Source of the DNA: Kitasatospora mediocidica KCTC 9733
GTDB lineage: Bacteria; Actinomycetota; Actinomycetes; Streptomycetales; Streptomycetaceae
Direction of reading: 5' to 3'
DNA: 64,000 bases
Assembly (NCBI RefSeq): GCF_000744225.1
Contig: NZ_JQLN01000007.1
Span: 868,001 to 932,000 of the forward strand
Below, piece after piece: positions 44,498 through 54,617 of the stretch. The first letter of the stretch is position 1. Every line of letters starts with the position of its first letter. The notes below the pieces were generated by a model. It saw only the letters and a program-made list of their open reading frames with translations, was not told the origin of the DNA and did not search any database. A program made the translations under genes and the position numbers.

Positions 44498-45343
44498 ATG
44501 ACTGCGGACACCCCCCCTGGCCAGTTCGACGAGGACGACGACGATCTGGCGCTGCGCCGGGACGCGGCGCCCGAGGAGAGCAGCCGGGCCAGCCGGCACT
44601 GGTGGGACCGCAACGCCGACGACTACCAGGACGAGCACGGCGAGTTCCTCGGCGACGACCGGTTCACCTGGTGCCCCGAGGGGCTGGACGAGGCGGACGC
44701 CCGGCTGCTCGGCGACCCGGCCGAGCTCAAGGGCCGCGACGTGCTGGAGATCGGCGCCGGCGCCGCGCAGTGCTCGCGCTGGCTGGCCGCGCGCGGCGCC
44801 CGGCCGGTCGCGCTGGACATCTCCTTCCGCCAGCTCCAGCACTCGCGGCGGATCGACCTGGGCCGCGGCGGCCCGCTGGTCCCCGTCGTGCAGGCGGACG
44901 CGGCGGTCCTGCCGTTCGCCGACGCCTCCTTCGACCTGGCCTGCTCGGCGTACGGCGCGGTGCCGTTCAGCGCGGACACCGCCGAACTGATGCGCGAGGT
45001 GCACCGGGTGCTGCGGCCCGGCGGGCGCTGGGCCTTCTCGGTGACCCACCCGATCCGCTGGGCGTTCCCCGACGAACCCGGCGTGGAGGGCCTGACCGCC
45101 ACCGCCTCGTACTTCGACCGCACGCCGTACGTGGAACAGGACGAGCAGGGGCGGGCGACCTACGTCGAGCACCACCGCACGATCGGCGACCGGGTGCGCG
45201 AGCTGGCCGGCGCCGGGTTCCAGCTGATCGACCTGGTCGAGCCGGAGTGGCCCGAGGGGCTGGAGCAGGAGTGGGGCGGCTGGAGCCCGCTGCGCGGGCG
45301 GCACCTGCCGGGGACGGCGATCTTCGTCGCGCGCCGGGGCTGA
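44498..45343 (+). CDS. Class I SAM-dependent methyltransferase, 281 aa
   Basis: SAM-binding motif I VLEIGAGAAQCSRWLAARGA (82-101), followed by ARPVALDISFRQL with acidic motif, the QADAAVLPFADASFDL post-II block and VLRPGGRWAFSVTHP. The N-terminus is acidic and disordered (DEDDDDLALRRDA). ATG at 44498 has GAGG 8 nt upstream. It is the conserved neighbour of rpsA in actinomycetes; substrate unknown, small molecule or translation factor both possible. Confidence 0.9.
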   Translation: MTADTPPGQFDEDDDDLALRRDAAPEESSRASRHWWDRNADDYQDEHGEFLGDDRFTWCPEGLDEADARLLGDPAELKGRDVLEIGAGAAQCSRWLAARGARPVALDISFRQLQHSRRIDLGRGGPLVPVVQADAAVLPFADASFDLACSAYGAVPFSADTAELMREVHRVLRPGGRWAFSVTHPIRWAFPDEPGVEGLTATASYFDRTPYVEQDEQGRATYVEHHRTIGDRVRELAGAGFQLIDLVEPEWPEGLEQEWGGWSPLRGRHLPGTAIFVARRG

Positions 45344-45354
45344 TACTGCTCTGT

Positions 45355-47880
45355 GTGAACCCTGCCTGGCTCGACCTCCCGGTCCGCTCCGCGCTGCCCG
45401 CGCTGCGCCGCGCCCTCGACGAGCGGGGCGTCGCCGTGCTCGCGGCGCCGCCCGGCACCGGCAAGACCACGCTGGTGCCGCTGGCGCTGGCCGGGCTGGT
45501 GGAGGGCGGTCCCGCGCGGCGGGTGCTGGTGGCCGAACCGCGGCGGCTCGCGGTGCGGGCGGCGTCCCGGCGGATGTCCTGGCTGCTCGGCGAGAAGCCG
45601 GGCGGCCAGGTCGGGCACACCGTGCGCGGGGAGCGGGTGGTCGGGCCGGACACCGTGGTCGAGGTGGTCACCACCGGCGTGCTGCTGCAACGGCTGCAGC
45701 GCGACCAGGAGTTGCCCGGTGTGGACGCCGTGCTGCTCGACGAGTGCCACGAACGCCACCTGGACGCCGACACCGCGCTCGCCTTCCTGCTGGACGTCCG
45801 GGCGGCGCTGCGCCCCGAGCTCCAGGTGCTCTGCGCCTCCGCGACCTCGGACACGGCCGCCTGGGCGGCGCTGCTGGGCTCGGCCGAGGACGGACCGGCC
45901 GAGGTCGTCGAAGCACACGGCACCGCGCACCCCGTCGAGATCGTCTGGGCGCCCCCGGCGCGCGCCGTGCGCCCCCCGCAGGGGACACGCACCGACCCGC
46001 TGCTCCTCGAACACGTGGCGGGCGTGGTGCGGCGGGCGCTGTCCGAGCGCACGGGCGACCTGCTCTGCTTCCTACCGGGCGTCGGAGAGATCGCGCGGGT
46101 GGCCGGGCTCCTCGGCGGCCTCGACGGGGTGGACGTGCTGCAACTGCACGGGCAGGCGCCGCAGGCCGTGCAGGACGCCGCGCTCTCGGTCGGGGCGCGG
46201 CGCCGGGTGATCCTGACGACCTCGGTCGCCGAATCCTCGCTGACCGTGCCGGGGGTGCGGATCGTGGTGGACTGCGGGCTCGCGCGCGAGCCGCGCACCG
46301 ACCACGCGCGGGGGCTCGCCGGGCTGGTGACGGTGCGTTCCTCGCTGGCCGCCGGACGCCAACGCGCCGGGCGGGCCGGGCGCGAGGCGCCGGGCGCGGC
46401 CTACCGCTGCTGGAACGAGGTCGAGGACACCAGGGCGCCGAGCTTCCCCGCTCCCGAGATCGCGCTGGCGGACCTGACGCCGTTCGCGCTCCAGGTCTCC
46501 TGCTGGGGCGACCCGGACGCGCGCTCGCTCGCGCTGCCGGACGCGCCGCCCGCGGGCGCGATGGGCGCGGCCCGCCAGACGCTGCGGGCGCTGGGCGCGG
46601 TGGACGCCGACGGGCGGGCCACCGAGCGCGGGCGGCGGTTCGCCCGGACGGGGCTGCACCCGCGGCTCGCCCGCGCGCTGCTGGACGGCGCGACGGCGGT
46701 GGGGGCGCGCCGGGCGGCGGAGATCGTCGCGCTGCTCTCGGAGGAACCGCCGCGGGCGCTGGGCGACGACCTGGCGGCGGTGTGGCGGGCGGTGCGCGGC
46801 GGAGGCGACGCCTACGCGGCGCGGTGGCGGGACGAGACGCGCCGGCTGCGCTCGCACGTCGACGCCCCGGCCACCTCGCTGCCGGACGCGACGGCCGTCG
46901 GGCTGCTGGCCGCGCTGGCGCAGCCGGAGCGGATCGCCCGGGCCCGCGGCGCCGCCGGAACGTACCTGATGGCCTCCGGCACGGCCGGCGAGCTCCCGAC
47001 CGGCTCCGCGCTGTCCGGCTCCGAGTGGCTCGCGATCGCGGTCGCCGACCGTCCGGCGGGCTCGCCGTCGGCGCGCATCCGCAGAGCAGTGCTCATCGAC
47101 GAGAGCACTGCTCTCACCGCTGCCGCGCACCTGCTGACCACCCGCGACGAGGTGCACTGGGCGATCCCGCCCGGCAGCCGCCGCGGTGACGTGGCCGCCC
47201 GCCGCGTCCAGGCCCTCGGCGCCCTCGAACTCGACGCCGTCGCCCTCAAGTCCCCCGACCGCGCACTGATCCGGGCCGCCCTGCTGGAGGGCCTGGCCCG
47301 CGAGGGCGCCGGCGACCTGCTGCGCTGGTCCGAGAGCGCGAGCTCGCTGCGCGCCCGGCTGGCCTTCCTGCACCACGCCCTCGGCGACCCCTGGCCCGAC
47401 GTCAGCGACCAGGCCCTGCTGGACGCCGCCGACCAGTGGCTGGAACCCGAACTCTCCCGCGCCCGCCGCCGCGCCGACGTCGAGCGCCTGGACACCGCCT
47501 CCGCCCTGCAACGCCTGTTCCCCTGGGCCGGCGGCCAGGCCGGCCGGCTCGACGAACTCGCCCCCGAACGGATCACCGTCCCCAGCGGCTCGCGGATCCG
47601 CGTCGACTACTCCACCGAGCGGCCCGTCCTCGCCGTCAAACTCCAGGAACTCTTCGGCTGGGCCGACACCCCCTCCCTCGCCGGCGGCCGCGTCCCCCTC
47701 ACCGTCCACCTGCTCTCCCCCGCCGGCCGCCCCGCCGCCGTCACCAGCGACCTCGCCTCCTTCTGGCAGAACGGCTACCGCGCCGTCCGCGCCGACCTCC
47801 GCGGCCGCTACCCCCGCCACCCCTGGCCCGAAGACCCCACCACCGCCGCCCCCACCAAGCGCACCAACCCGCGCCGCTAG
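45355..47880 (+). CDS. hrpB: ATP-dependent DEAH-type helicase HrpB, 841 aa
   Basis: RNA helicase of the DEAH/RHA group: Walker A APPGTGKTTL (31-40), LLDECHERHLD (DECH box), SAT, TTSVAESSLTVPGV and QRAGRAGREAPG, then HA2/winged-helix and the HrpB C-terminal domain (residues 640-841). GTG at 45355 follows TACTGC closely without a ribosome site, suggesting a leaderless start 11 bp after the methyltransferase stop. E. coli HrpB is of similar length; its role is unsettled. Confidence 0.93.
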   Translation: MNPAWLDLPVRSALPALRRALDERGVAVLAAPPGTGKTTLVPLALAGLVEGGPARRVLVAEPRRLAVRAASRRMSWLLGEKPGGQVGHTVRGERVVGPDTVVEVVTTGVLLQRLQRDQELPGVDAVLLDECHERHLDADTALAFLLDVRAALRPELQVLCASATSDTAAWAALLGSAEDGPAEVVEAHGTAHPVEIVWAPPARAVRPPQGTRTDPLLLEHVAGVVRRALSERTGDLLCFLPGVGEIARVAGLLGGLDGVDVLQLHGQAPQAVQDAALSVGARRRVILTTSVAESSLTVPGVRIVVDCGLAREPRTDHARGLAGLVTVRSSLAAGRQRAGRAGREAPGAAYRCWNEVEDTRAPSFPAPEIALADLTPFALQVSCWGDPDARSLALPDAPPAGAMGAARQTLRALGAVDADGRATERGRRFARTGLHPRLARALLDGATAVGARRAAEIVALLSEEPPRALGDDLAAVWRAVRGGGDAYAARWRDETRRLRSHVDAPATSLPDATAVGLLAALAQPERIARARGAAGTYLMASGTAGELPTGSALSGSEWLAIAVADRPAGSPSARIRRAVLIDESTALTAAAHLLTTRDEVHWAIPPGSRRGDVAARRVQALGALELDAVALKSPDRALIRAALLEGLAREGAGDLLRWSESASSLRARLAFLHHALGDPWPDVSDQALLDAADQWLEPELSRARRRADVERLDTASALQRLFPWAGGQAGRLDELAPERITVPSGSRIRVDYSTERPVLAVKLQELFGWADTPSLAGGRVPLTVHLLSPAGRPAAVTSDLASFWQNGYRAVRADLRGRYPRHPWPEDPTTAAPTKRTNPRR

Positions 47881-47884
47881 AAAT

Positions 47885-48100
47885 TCAGCCCCGGTGATAC
47901 GGCCGCCCGACCAACCGCATCGCCCGCGGATTCGCTCGAAACCCGAGCGATTCGTACAGCGCCGCACCCTCATCACTCGCACTGAGGTTCAGCAACCTGC
48001 ACCCCCGCCCGGTCATCCACGCCACCAGAGCCGCAGTCACCGCCCGCCCATGACCCCGGCGCCGAGGGATCGGGCCGCCTCCCGCTACGCCTGTATCCAA
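47885..48100 (-). pseudogene. Remnant of a GNAT acetyltransferase gene (C-terminal end)
   Basis: About 70 codons encode only the C-terminal half of a GNAT domain: PRRRGHGRAVTAALVAWM is the acetyl-CoA loop and helix, and ALYESLGFRANPRAMRL the final strand-turn. In frame upstream lies a TGA near 48140, and no ATG or ribosome site is found; the first possible start is a TTG at 48100. The missing N-terminal 70-90 residues cannot be found in the other frames. It sits between hrpB (convergent) and polA and looks like a decayed gene. Confidence 0.6.
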
Positions 48101-48211
48101 AGCTGAGGCCCGACCTTCGGGAAGTTCTCGAAGCTGCGCTCACTGCCGATCCCAGCAGCAGGCCGAGCGCCGGCGAACTCGCCCAGCAGCTCGGCGCCAT
48201 TTAGTGAAATG

Positions 48212-48255
48212 GCTTCGGCCATCACCCCGCGATTCCTCGGGGTAATGGCCGAAGC
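48212..48255 (-). terminator. Terminator of polA
   Basis: GCTTCGGCCATCACCCCG (48212-48229) pairs with 48238-48255 with one mismatch around 8 nt, 26 bp after the polA stop codon. Confidence 0.8.
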
Positions 48256-48280
48256 GTGAGCACCACCAACCAACCACCGG

Positions 48281-51022
48281 TCAGTGGGCGGCGGACTCCC
48301 AGTTGGGGCCGACGCCGACGGAGACGTCGAGGGGGGCGCGCAGGGCGTAGGCGCCGGCCATCTGCTCGCGGACGATGGACTCGACCTGCTCGCGCTCGCC
48401 GGGGGCGAGTTCGAGGACGATTTCGTCGTGGACCTGGAGCAGCATCCGGGAGGTGAGCTTCGCCTCGGTGAGGGCGGCGTCCACGCGCAGCATCGCGATC
48501 TTGACGATGTCGGCGGCGGAGCCCTGGACGGGGGCGTTCAGCGCCATCCGCTCGGCCATCTCGCGGCGCTGGCGGTTGTCGCTGGTGAGGTCGGGCAGGT
48601 AGCGGCGGCGGCCGAGCAGGGTCTCGGTGTAGCCGGTGGCGCGGGCCTCCTCGACGACGCGGTGCAGGTACTCGCGGATGCCGCCGAAGCGCTCGAAGTA
48701 GGTGTCCATCAGGCCCTGCGCCTCGGCCGGCTTGATGGACAGCTGCTGGGAGAGGCCGAAGGCGGAGAGCCCGTACGCCAGGCCGTAGGACATCGCCTTG
48801 ATCTTGCGGCGCATCTCCGCGTCCACCGCGTCGCGGGCGACGCCGAAGACCGAGGAGGCGACCGTGGTGTGCAGGTCCTCGCCGCTGGCGAAGGCCTCGA
48901 TCAGCGCGGCGTCCTCGGAGAGGTGGGCCATGATCCGCAGTTCGATCTGCGAGTAGTCGGCCGTCAGCAGTGATTCGTACCCCTCGCCGACCACGAAGGC
49001 GCGGCGGATCAGCCGGCCCTCCTCGGTGCGCACGGGGATGTTCTGCAGGTTGGGGTCCTGCGAGGAGAGCCGGCCGGTGGCGGCGACCATCTGGTTGAAG
49101 GTGGTGTGGATGCGGCCCTGCGGCGAGACGGTCTTGAGCAGGCCCTCGACGGTGGTGCGCAGCTTGGCCTGGTCGCGGTGGCGCAGCAGGATGACCGGCA
49201 GCTCGTTGTCGGTCTGGGTGGCCAGCCAGGTCAGCGCGTCGGCGTCGGTGGTGTAGCCGGTCTTGATCTTCTTGGTCTTCGGCAGGGCCAGCTCGCCGAA
49301 GAGGATCTCCTGGAGCTGCTTGGGCGAACCGAGGTTGAAGGCATGACCGGCGGCGGCGTGTGCCTCCTCCACCACGCGCTGGATCTCGACCGCGAACTGG
49401 TTCTCCAGGGCGGTGAGATGGGCACGGTCGGCGGCGATGCCGGTGCGCTCCATCCGGGCCAGCAGGGCCGCGATGGGCAGCTCCATGTCGTGCAGCAGCT
49501 CGGCGGCGCCGACCTCGACGAGCCGGACGGCGAAGAGTTCGGCCAGGTCGAGGACGGTACGGGCCTGGACCATCAGGGCCCGGGCACCCGCGGCGTCGTC
49601 CTCCTCCTCGGCGCCGAAGGCCAGTTGGCCGCTCTCGGCGGCCGGCGCGGGGGTGAGCGAGCGGCCCAGGTACTCCTCGGCGAGCACCTCCAGGGTGAAG
49701 GTGCGCCGGCCGGGCTTCTCCAGGTAGGCGGCGAGCGCGGTGTCCGCGCTGACGCCCGCGATCTGCCAGCCCTGCTCGGCGAAGGCCCGCATCACCTGCT
49801 TGGCGATGTGCAGCGCCTTGGGGCGGTCGGGGTCGGCCAGCCAGGCGGCGAACGCCCGGTCGTCCTCCTCGGCGAGCTGGGACGGGTCGAACCAGACGGC
49901 GTCCTCGGCGCCGGCCAGCGCGACCTCCTGGACGCTGCCGCTGCCCAGGGCCCAGCTGTAGACGGCGGCGACCGCGACGGTGCCGGTGGCCGCGGCCAGC
50001 CAGGCGGCCAGCGCGCCGGGCTCGGTGAGGACCTCGCCCGCGACCTCGACGCCCGGGGACGCCTCGGCCTCGGCGGCCTGCGCCTCGCCGCCCACGTCGA
50101 CGCCGAAGACCCGCTCGCGGAAGTTGGCGTTGCGGAACTCCAGCGCGTCCATCAGCTGGGCGACGGCCTCGCGGTCGAAGGCGGCGCGCTCCAGATCGTC
50201 GACGCCCAGCGGGAGTTCGACGTCACGCACCAGCTCGGTCAGCACCCGGTTGCGCTTGACCGAGTCGAGGTGCTCGCGCAGCTTCTCGCCGATCTTGCCC
50301 TTGACCTCGTCGGCGCGCGAGACCAACTCGTCGAACGAGCCGAACTGGTTGACCCACTTCGCCGCGGTCTTCTCGCCGACGCCGGGGATGCCGGGCAGGT
50401 TGTCGGACGGGTCGCCGCGCAGGGCCGCGAGGTCCGGGTACTGGCTGGGCGTCACGCCGTACTTCTCGGTCACCTTCTCCGGGGTGTAGCGGGTCAGCTC
50501 GGAGACGCCCTTGGTGGGGTAGAGGACGGTGACGTGCTCGGTCACCAGCTGGAGCGCGTCCCGGTCGCCGGTGACGATCAGCACGTCGAAGCCGGCCGCC
50601 TCGGCGGCGGTGGCCAGGGTGGCGATGATGTCGTCGGCCTCGAAGCCCTCCAGCGCCATCCGCGGCACCTTCATCGCGTCCAGCAGCTCGCCGATCAGGC
50701 CGATCTGGCTCTTGAACTCGTCGGGCGTCTTGGCGCGGTTGGCCTTGTAGTCGGGGAACTCCTCCGAGCGGAAGGTCTTGCGGGAGACGTCGAAGGCGAC
50801 CGCGAGGTGCGTGGGCGCCTCGTCCCGCACCGTGTTGGAGACCATCGAGGCGAAGCCGTAGACGGCGTTGGTCGGCTGGCCGGTGGAGGTGTTGAAGTTC
50901 TCCACGGGCAGGGCGTAGAACGCCCGGTACGCCAGCGAATGGCCGTCGAGCAGCATCAGCCGGGGCCGCGCCCCCGACCGTCCGCCACTCTTCGCGCCCT
51001 GCACCGTACTCTGCGTAGCCAC
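48281..51022 (-). CDS. polA: DNA polymerase I, 913 aa
   Basis: Three domains: 5'-3' exonuclease (residues 20-300; LMLLDGHSLAYRAFYALP and VTGDRDALQLV), a degenerate 3'-5' exonuclease domain without catalytic carboxylates (about 310-500), and the polymerase with motif A DYSQIELRIMAHLSEDA, motif B RRKIKAMSYGLAYGLSAFG and motif C LLQVHDEIVLE. It fills gaps in lagging strand synthesis and excision repair. GTG at 51022 (MATQSTVQGAKSGG) is chosen with AGGAACGG upstream; the long in-frame extension before it is not protein-like. Confidence 0.97.
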   Translation of the reverse strand: MATQSTVQGAKSGGRSGARPRLMLLDGHSLAYRAFYALPVENFNTSTGQPTNAVYGFASMVSNTVRDEAPTHLAVAFDVSRKTFRSEEFPDYKANRAKTPDEFKSQIGLIGELLDAMKVPRMALEGFEADDIIATLATAAEAAGFDVLIVTGDRDALQLVTEHVTVLYPTKGVSELTRYTPEKVTEKYGVTPSQYPDLAALRGDPSDNLPGIPGVGEKTAAKWVNQFGSFDELVSRADEVKGKIGEKLREHLDSVKRNRVLTELVRDVELPLGVDDLERAAFDREAVAQLMDALEFRNANFRERVFGVDVGGEAQAAEAEASPGVEVAGEVLTEPGALAAWLAAATGTVAVAAVYSWALGSGSVQEVALAGAEDAVWFDPSQLAEEDDRAFAAWLADPDRPKALHIAKQVMRAFAEQGWQIAGVSADTALAAYLEKPGRRTFTLEVLAEEYLGRSLTPAPAAESGQLAFGAEEEDDAAGARALMVQARTVLDLAELFAVRLVEVGAAELLHDMELPIAALLARMERTGIAADRAHLTALENQFAVEIQRVVEEAHAAAGHAFNLGSPKQLQEILFGELALPKTKKIKTGYTTDADALTWLATQTDNELPVILLRHRDQAKLRTTVEGLLKTVSPQGRIHTTFNQMVAATGRLSSQDPNLQNIPVRTEEGRLIRRAFVVGEGYESLLTADYSQIELRIMAHLSEDAALIEAFASGEDLHTTVASSVFGVARDAVDAEMRRKIKAMSYGLAYGLSAFGLSQQLSIKPAEAQGLMDTYFERFGGIREYLHRVVEEARATGYTETLLGRRRYLPDLTSDNRQRREMAERMALNAPVQGSAADIVKIAMLRVDAALTEAKLTSRMLLQVHDEIVLELAPGEREQVESIVREQMAGAYALRAPLDVSVGVGPNWESAAH

Positions 51023-51191
51023 GTCAACGTCCGTTCCTGCCGACTCCACTGCACCGTCACTGAATCCTAGAGCCCGGCACCGACAACGGACGCCGCGACG
51101 CAGCTCCCCCGACCCCGCCCGGGCGCGCACCGGTCGTACGATCACGCAAGGCCACCGACCGCGGCCGACCCCCGACCCGCAGGAGACAGGC

Positions 51192-51689
51192 ATGACCGAG
51201 GCGACCCCCACCGAGACCCCCGCCGAGACCCCCGCCGACACCGCGGCGGCGACGGTCCTGAACCTCCCGCAGGACGTCCTGGAGCACTTCGCGAAGCTGG
51301 GCGTCGAGCCGTCCACCTTCTCGGGTGGCGCGCTCGGCGAGAAGCTGGGCATCCGGATCGTCGAGGCCTCCGGGGACCGGGTGGTCGGCACCATGCCGGT
51401 GGAGGACAACCAGCAGCCGTACGGACTGCTGCACGGCGGCGCCTCGGCCGCGCTGGCCGAGACCCTCGGCTCGATCGGGGCGATGCTGCACGCGGGACCG
51501 GGCCGATACGCGGTCGGCGTGGACCTGAACGTCACCCACCACCGCTCGGCCACCTCGGGTCTGGTGACCGCCGTCGCCACCGCGGTCTTCAAGGGACGCA
51601 CCGCCGCGACGTACGAGATCGCCATCACCGACGACACCGGCCGGCGGATCACCAGTTGCCGTCTGACCTGCGCACTGCGCGACCTGTAG
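51192..51689 (+). CDS. PaaI-type hotdog thioesterase, 165 aa
   Basis: Hotdog fold with the 4HBT/PaaI pattern YGLLHGGASAALAETLGSIG (HGG and the catalytic acid Glu), central AVGVDLNVTHHRSATSGLVT and final strands. The N-terminus is a Thr/Pro/Ala/Glu repeat (TPTETPAETPADTAAAT). ATG at 51192 has CAGGAGACAGG upstream. It likely hydrolyses an aromatic or short acyl-CoA; it is divergent from polA as in other Streptomyces. Confidence 0.9.
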   Translation: MTEATPTETPAETPADTAAATVLNLPQDVLEHFAKLGVEPSTFSGGALGEKLGIRIVEASGDRVVGTMPVEDNQQPYGLLHGGASAALAETLGSIGAMLHAGPGRYAVGVDLNVTHHRSATSGLVTAVATAVFKGRTAATYEIAITDDTGRRITSCRLTCALRDL

Positions 51690-52306
51690 GCCGCTGCGCG
51701 ACGCCCTCGGCGACGAGCTGAATATCCGTCAGAAATACTACGAGCCCCCTTGTTTGACCACCGCCCAAGCTGGGCAGGTCCTGGCCGACAGGGGGGCCTT
51801 TCCATGCCCGGGGCACATGCGCGCCGACGAGCCGTTCGCACCCCCGTAACGCTGCGTAACACGTGGGCAATGAGCCGACGTGGTTGCCCCAGTACCGCGC
51901 AGCGACCGCCGAACGTGGGCGAGCGCCTCCCGAGCGAGCCTCGAATCCGGAATCCGGACGCCGGTGACCGGCGAACCCCTTGCGAACACTCTCATCCGAC
52001 TATCGGACGGATTGCCCACTACCGCGCCACTCGCCCGCATTTACGGCCCGAAAGGGCAACGACCCCAGCGCCGCCAGGGATCCGCCATCCCGCCGAGTCC
52101 ACCATGCGAGACGATCCGGTGCGGCACTCATAACAAGAGAATCACAGCACTCCCACACCCCTGCCAGAGGCGCCTCCAGCGCTCTAGAGTCACGCCCAGT
52201 CACCGCGCCACCGGATCGGGCTCATCCAGTTCGGGCATACCCCAGCGCGCGACGCGGCGCCGAGTCGGTCCCGACCCGGCGCCTCCCGACCTTGAAGGGG
52301 ACCCTC
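51690..52306. other. 617-bp intergenic region before the liv operon
   Basis: No convincing gene on either strand. It includes a direct repeat GTAAC-GCTGC-GTAAC at about 51847-51861 (10-bp period) and a short palindrome TCCGA-CTA-TCGGA near 52005, plus AT-richer patches at 51716-51750 and 52125-52150. The liv promoter must lie here; TAGAGT near 52184 is a possible -10, without a clear -35. Confidence 0.4.
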
Positions 52307-53536
52307 GTGCGTCATCGTTCACTGCTCGTCCTGAGCATCGCCCTCACCGGAGCCCTCACCGTGACCGCCTGCGGCTCCCGCGGCGGCAGCAAGTCCGGTG
52401 GCGACAGCGCGTCCGGCACCACCGTCACCATCGGCGTCGACGCCCCGCTGTCCGGCCAGAACTCGGCCACCGGCCTCGGTATCCAGTACGGCGTCCAGAT
52501 CGCCGTCGACGACGCCAACAAGAACAAGACCGTCCCCGGCGTCACCTTCAAGGTCAAGCCGCTGGACGACCAGGCGCAGCCGGCCACCGGCCAGCAGAAC
52601 GCCACCTCGCTGGTCGCCGACAGCAGCGTGCTCGGCGTCGTCGGCCCGCTCAACTCCGGTGTCGCACAGTCGATGCAGCAGGTCTTCGAGACCGCCAACC
52701 TGGTCGAGATCTCGCCCTCGAACACCAACCCCGCGCTCACCCAGGGCCCGAACTGGGCGTCGGGCACCAAGGTCCGCGGCTACAAGACCTACTTCCGCAC
52801 CGCCACCACCGACGCCCTCCAGGGCGCCTACGCCGCCCAGTACGCGACGGGCACCGCCAAGAAGAAGAACGCCTTCGTCGTCGACGACAAGCAGACCTAC
52901 GGCGCCGGCCTGGCCGGCATCTTCAAGGACTCCTTCACCAAGGACGGCGGCACCATCGCCGGCACCGACCACGTCTCCACCGGTGACAAGGACTTCTCCA
53001 CCCTGGTCACCAAGATCAAGTCCTCCGGCGCCGACATGCTCTACTACGGCGGCCAGTACGACGAGGCCTCGCTGCTCTCCAAGCAGCTCAAGGCCGCCGG
53101 CGACGCCATCCCGCTGATGGGCGGCGACGGCATCTTCTCCGCCACCTACGTCTCGGTCGGCGGCGCCGGCACCGAGGGCGACCTCTCCACCTCGGTCGGC
53201 TCGCCGGTCGACGGCCTGGCCACCGCCCAGGACTTCATCGCCAAGTACAAGGCCGCCAAGTACCCCGGCGACTACGGCACCTACGGCGGCTACTCCTACG
53301 ACGCCGCCACCGCCATCATCAAGGCCGTCGCCAGCGTCGCCGCCGCCAACGGCGGCAAGATCCCGTCCGACGCCCGCGCCAAGATCGTCGACGGCGTCCA
53401 GAAGGCCGACTTCGACGGCATCGCCGGCCACGTCTCCTTCGACGAGTTCGGTGACACCACCAACAAGCAGCTGACCGTCTACCAGGTCACCGGCGGCAAG
53501 TGGGTCTCCGTCAAGACCGGCGCCTTCACCGGCTGA
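52307..53536 (+). CDS. livJ: Branched-chain amino acid ABC transporter, substrate-binding lipoprotein, 409 aa
   Basis: Type I periplasmic-binding fold: signal peptide with lipobox TVTAC (Cys22), then TIGVDAPLSGQNSATGLGIQ, GVVGPLNSGVAQSMQQ, VEISPSNTNPALT and a second lobe with ADMLYYGGQYDEASLLSKQL. GTG at 52307 has AAGGGG 8 nt upstream. It delivers Leu, Ile, Val or related amino acids to LivHM. The gap of 132 bp to livH allows separate expression level of the binding protein. Confidence 0.93.
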   Translation: MRHRSLLVLSIALTGALTVTACGSRGGSKSGGDSASGTTVTIGVDAPLSGQNSATGLGIQYGVQIAVDDANKNKTVPGVTFKVKPLDDQAQPATGQQNATSLVADSSVLGVVGPLNSGVAQSMQQVFETANLVEISPSNTNPALTQGPNWASGTKVRGYKTYFRTATTDALQGAYAAQYATGTAKKKNAFVVDDKQTYGAGLAGIFKDSFTKDGGTIAGTDHVSTGDKDFSTLVTKIKSSGADMLYYGGQYDEASLLSKQLKAAGDAIPLMGGDGIFSATYVSVGGAGTEGDLSTSVGSPVDGLATAQDFIAKYKAAKYPGDYGTYGGYSYDAATAIIKAVASVAAANGGKIPSDARAKIVDGVQKADFDGIAGHVSFDEFGDTTNKQLTVYQVTGGKWVSVKTGAFTG

Positions 53537-53668
53537 CGGAGTCAGAGCGCACCACCGCACCACCAGGCCGCGCGCGCACACCAAGGCGCGCGCGGCCGCT
53601 CCGTCCCCCCACCCCACGAGACGCCACGCTCTCCACAGCGACCTCTCCACAGCGACATGGAGGCTGCG

Positions 53669-54598
<930 letters not shown>

Positions 54599-54617
54599 GG
54601 ACGGAGGAGAAGACACC

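Noticed and set aside
48085-48222. A 45-codon minus-strand frame starting MAEAISLNGAELL
   Set aside because: It begins inside the polA terminator, has no ribosome site and no recognisable domain; residues look protein-like, so it is noted but not called.
51847-51861. GlnR box made of the GTAAC repeats
   Set aside because: Half-site spacing is 10 bp instead of 11 and the GAAAC halves are missing.
51750-52133. Reading frames in the region before livJ
   Set aside because: Arg, Pro and Ser-rich, no initiation signals, overlapping frames on both strands; treated as intergenic.
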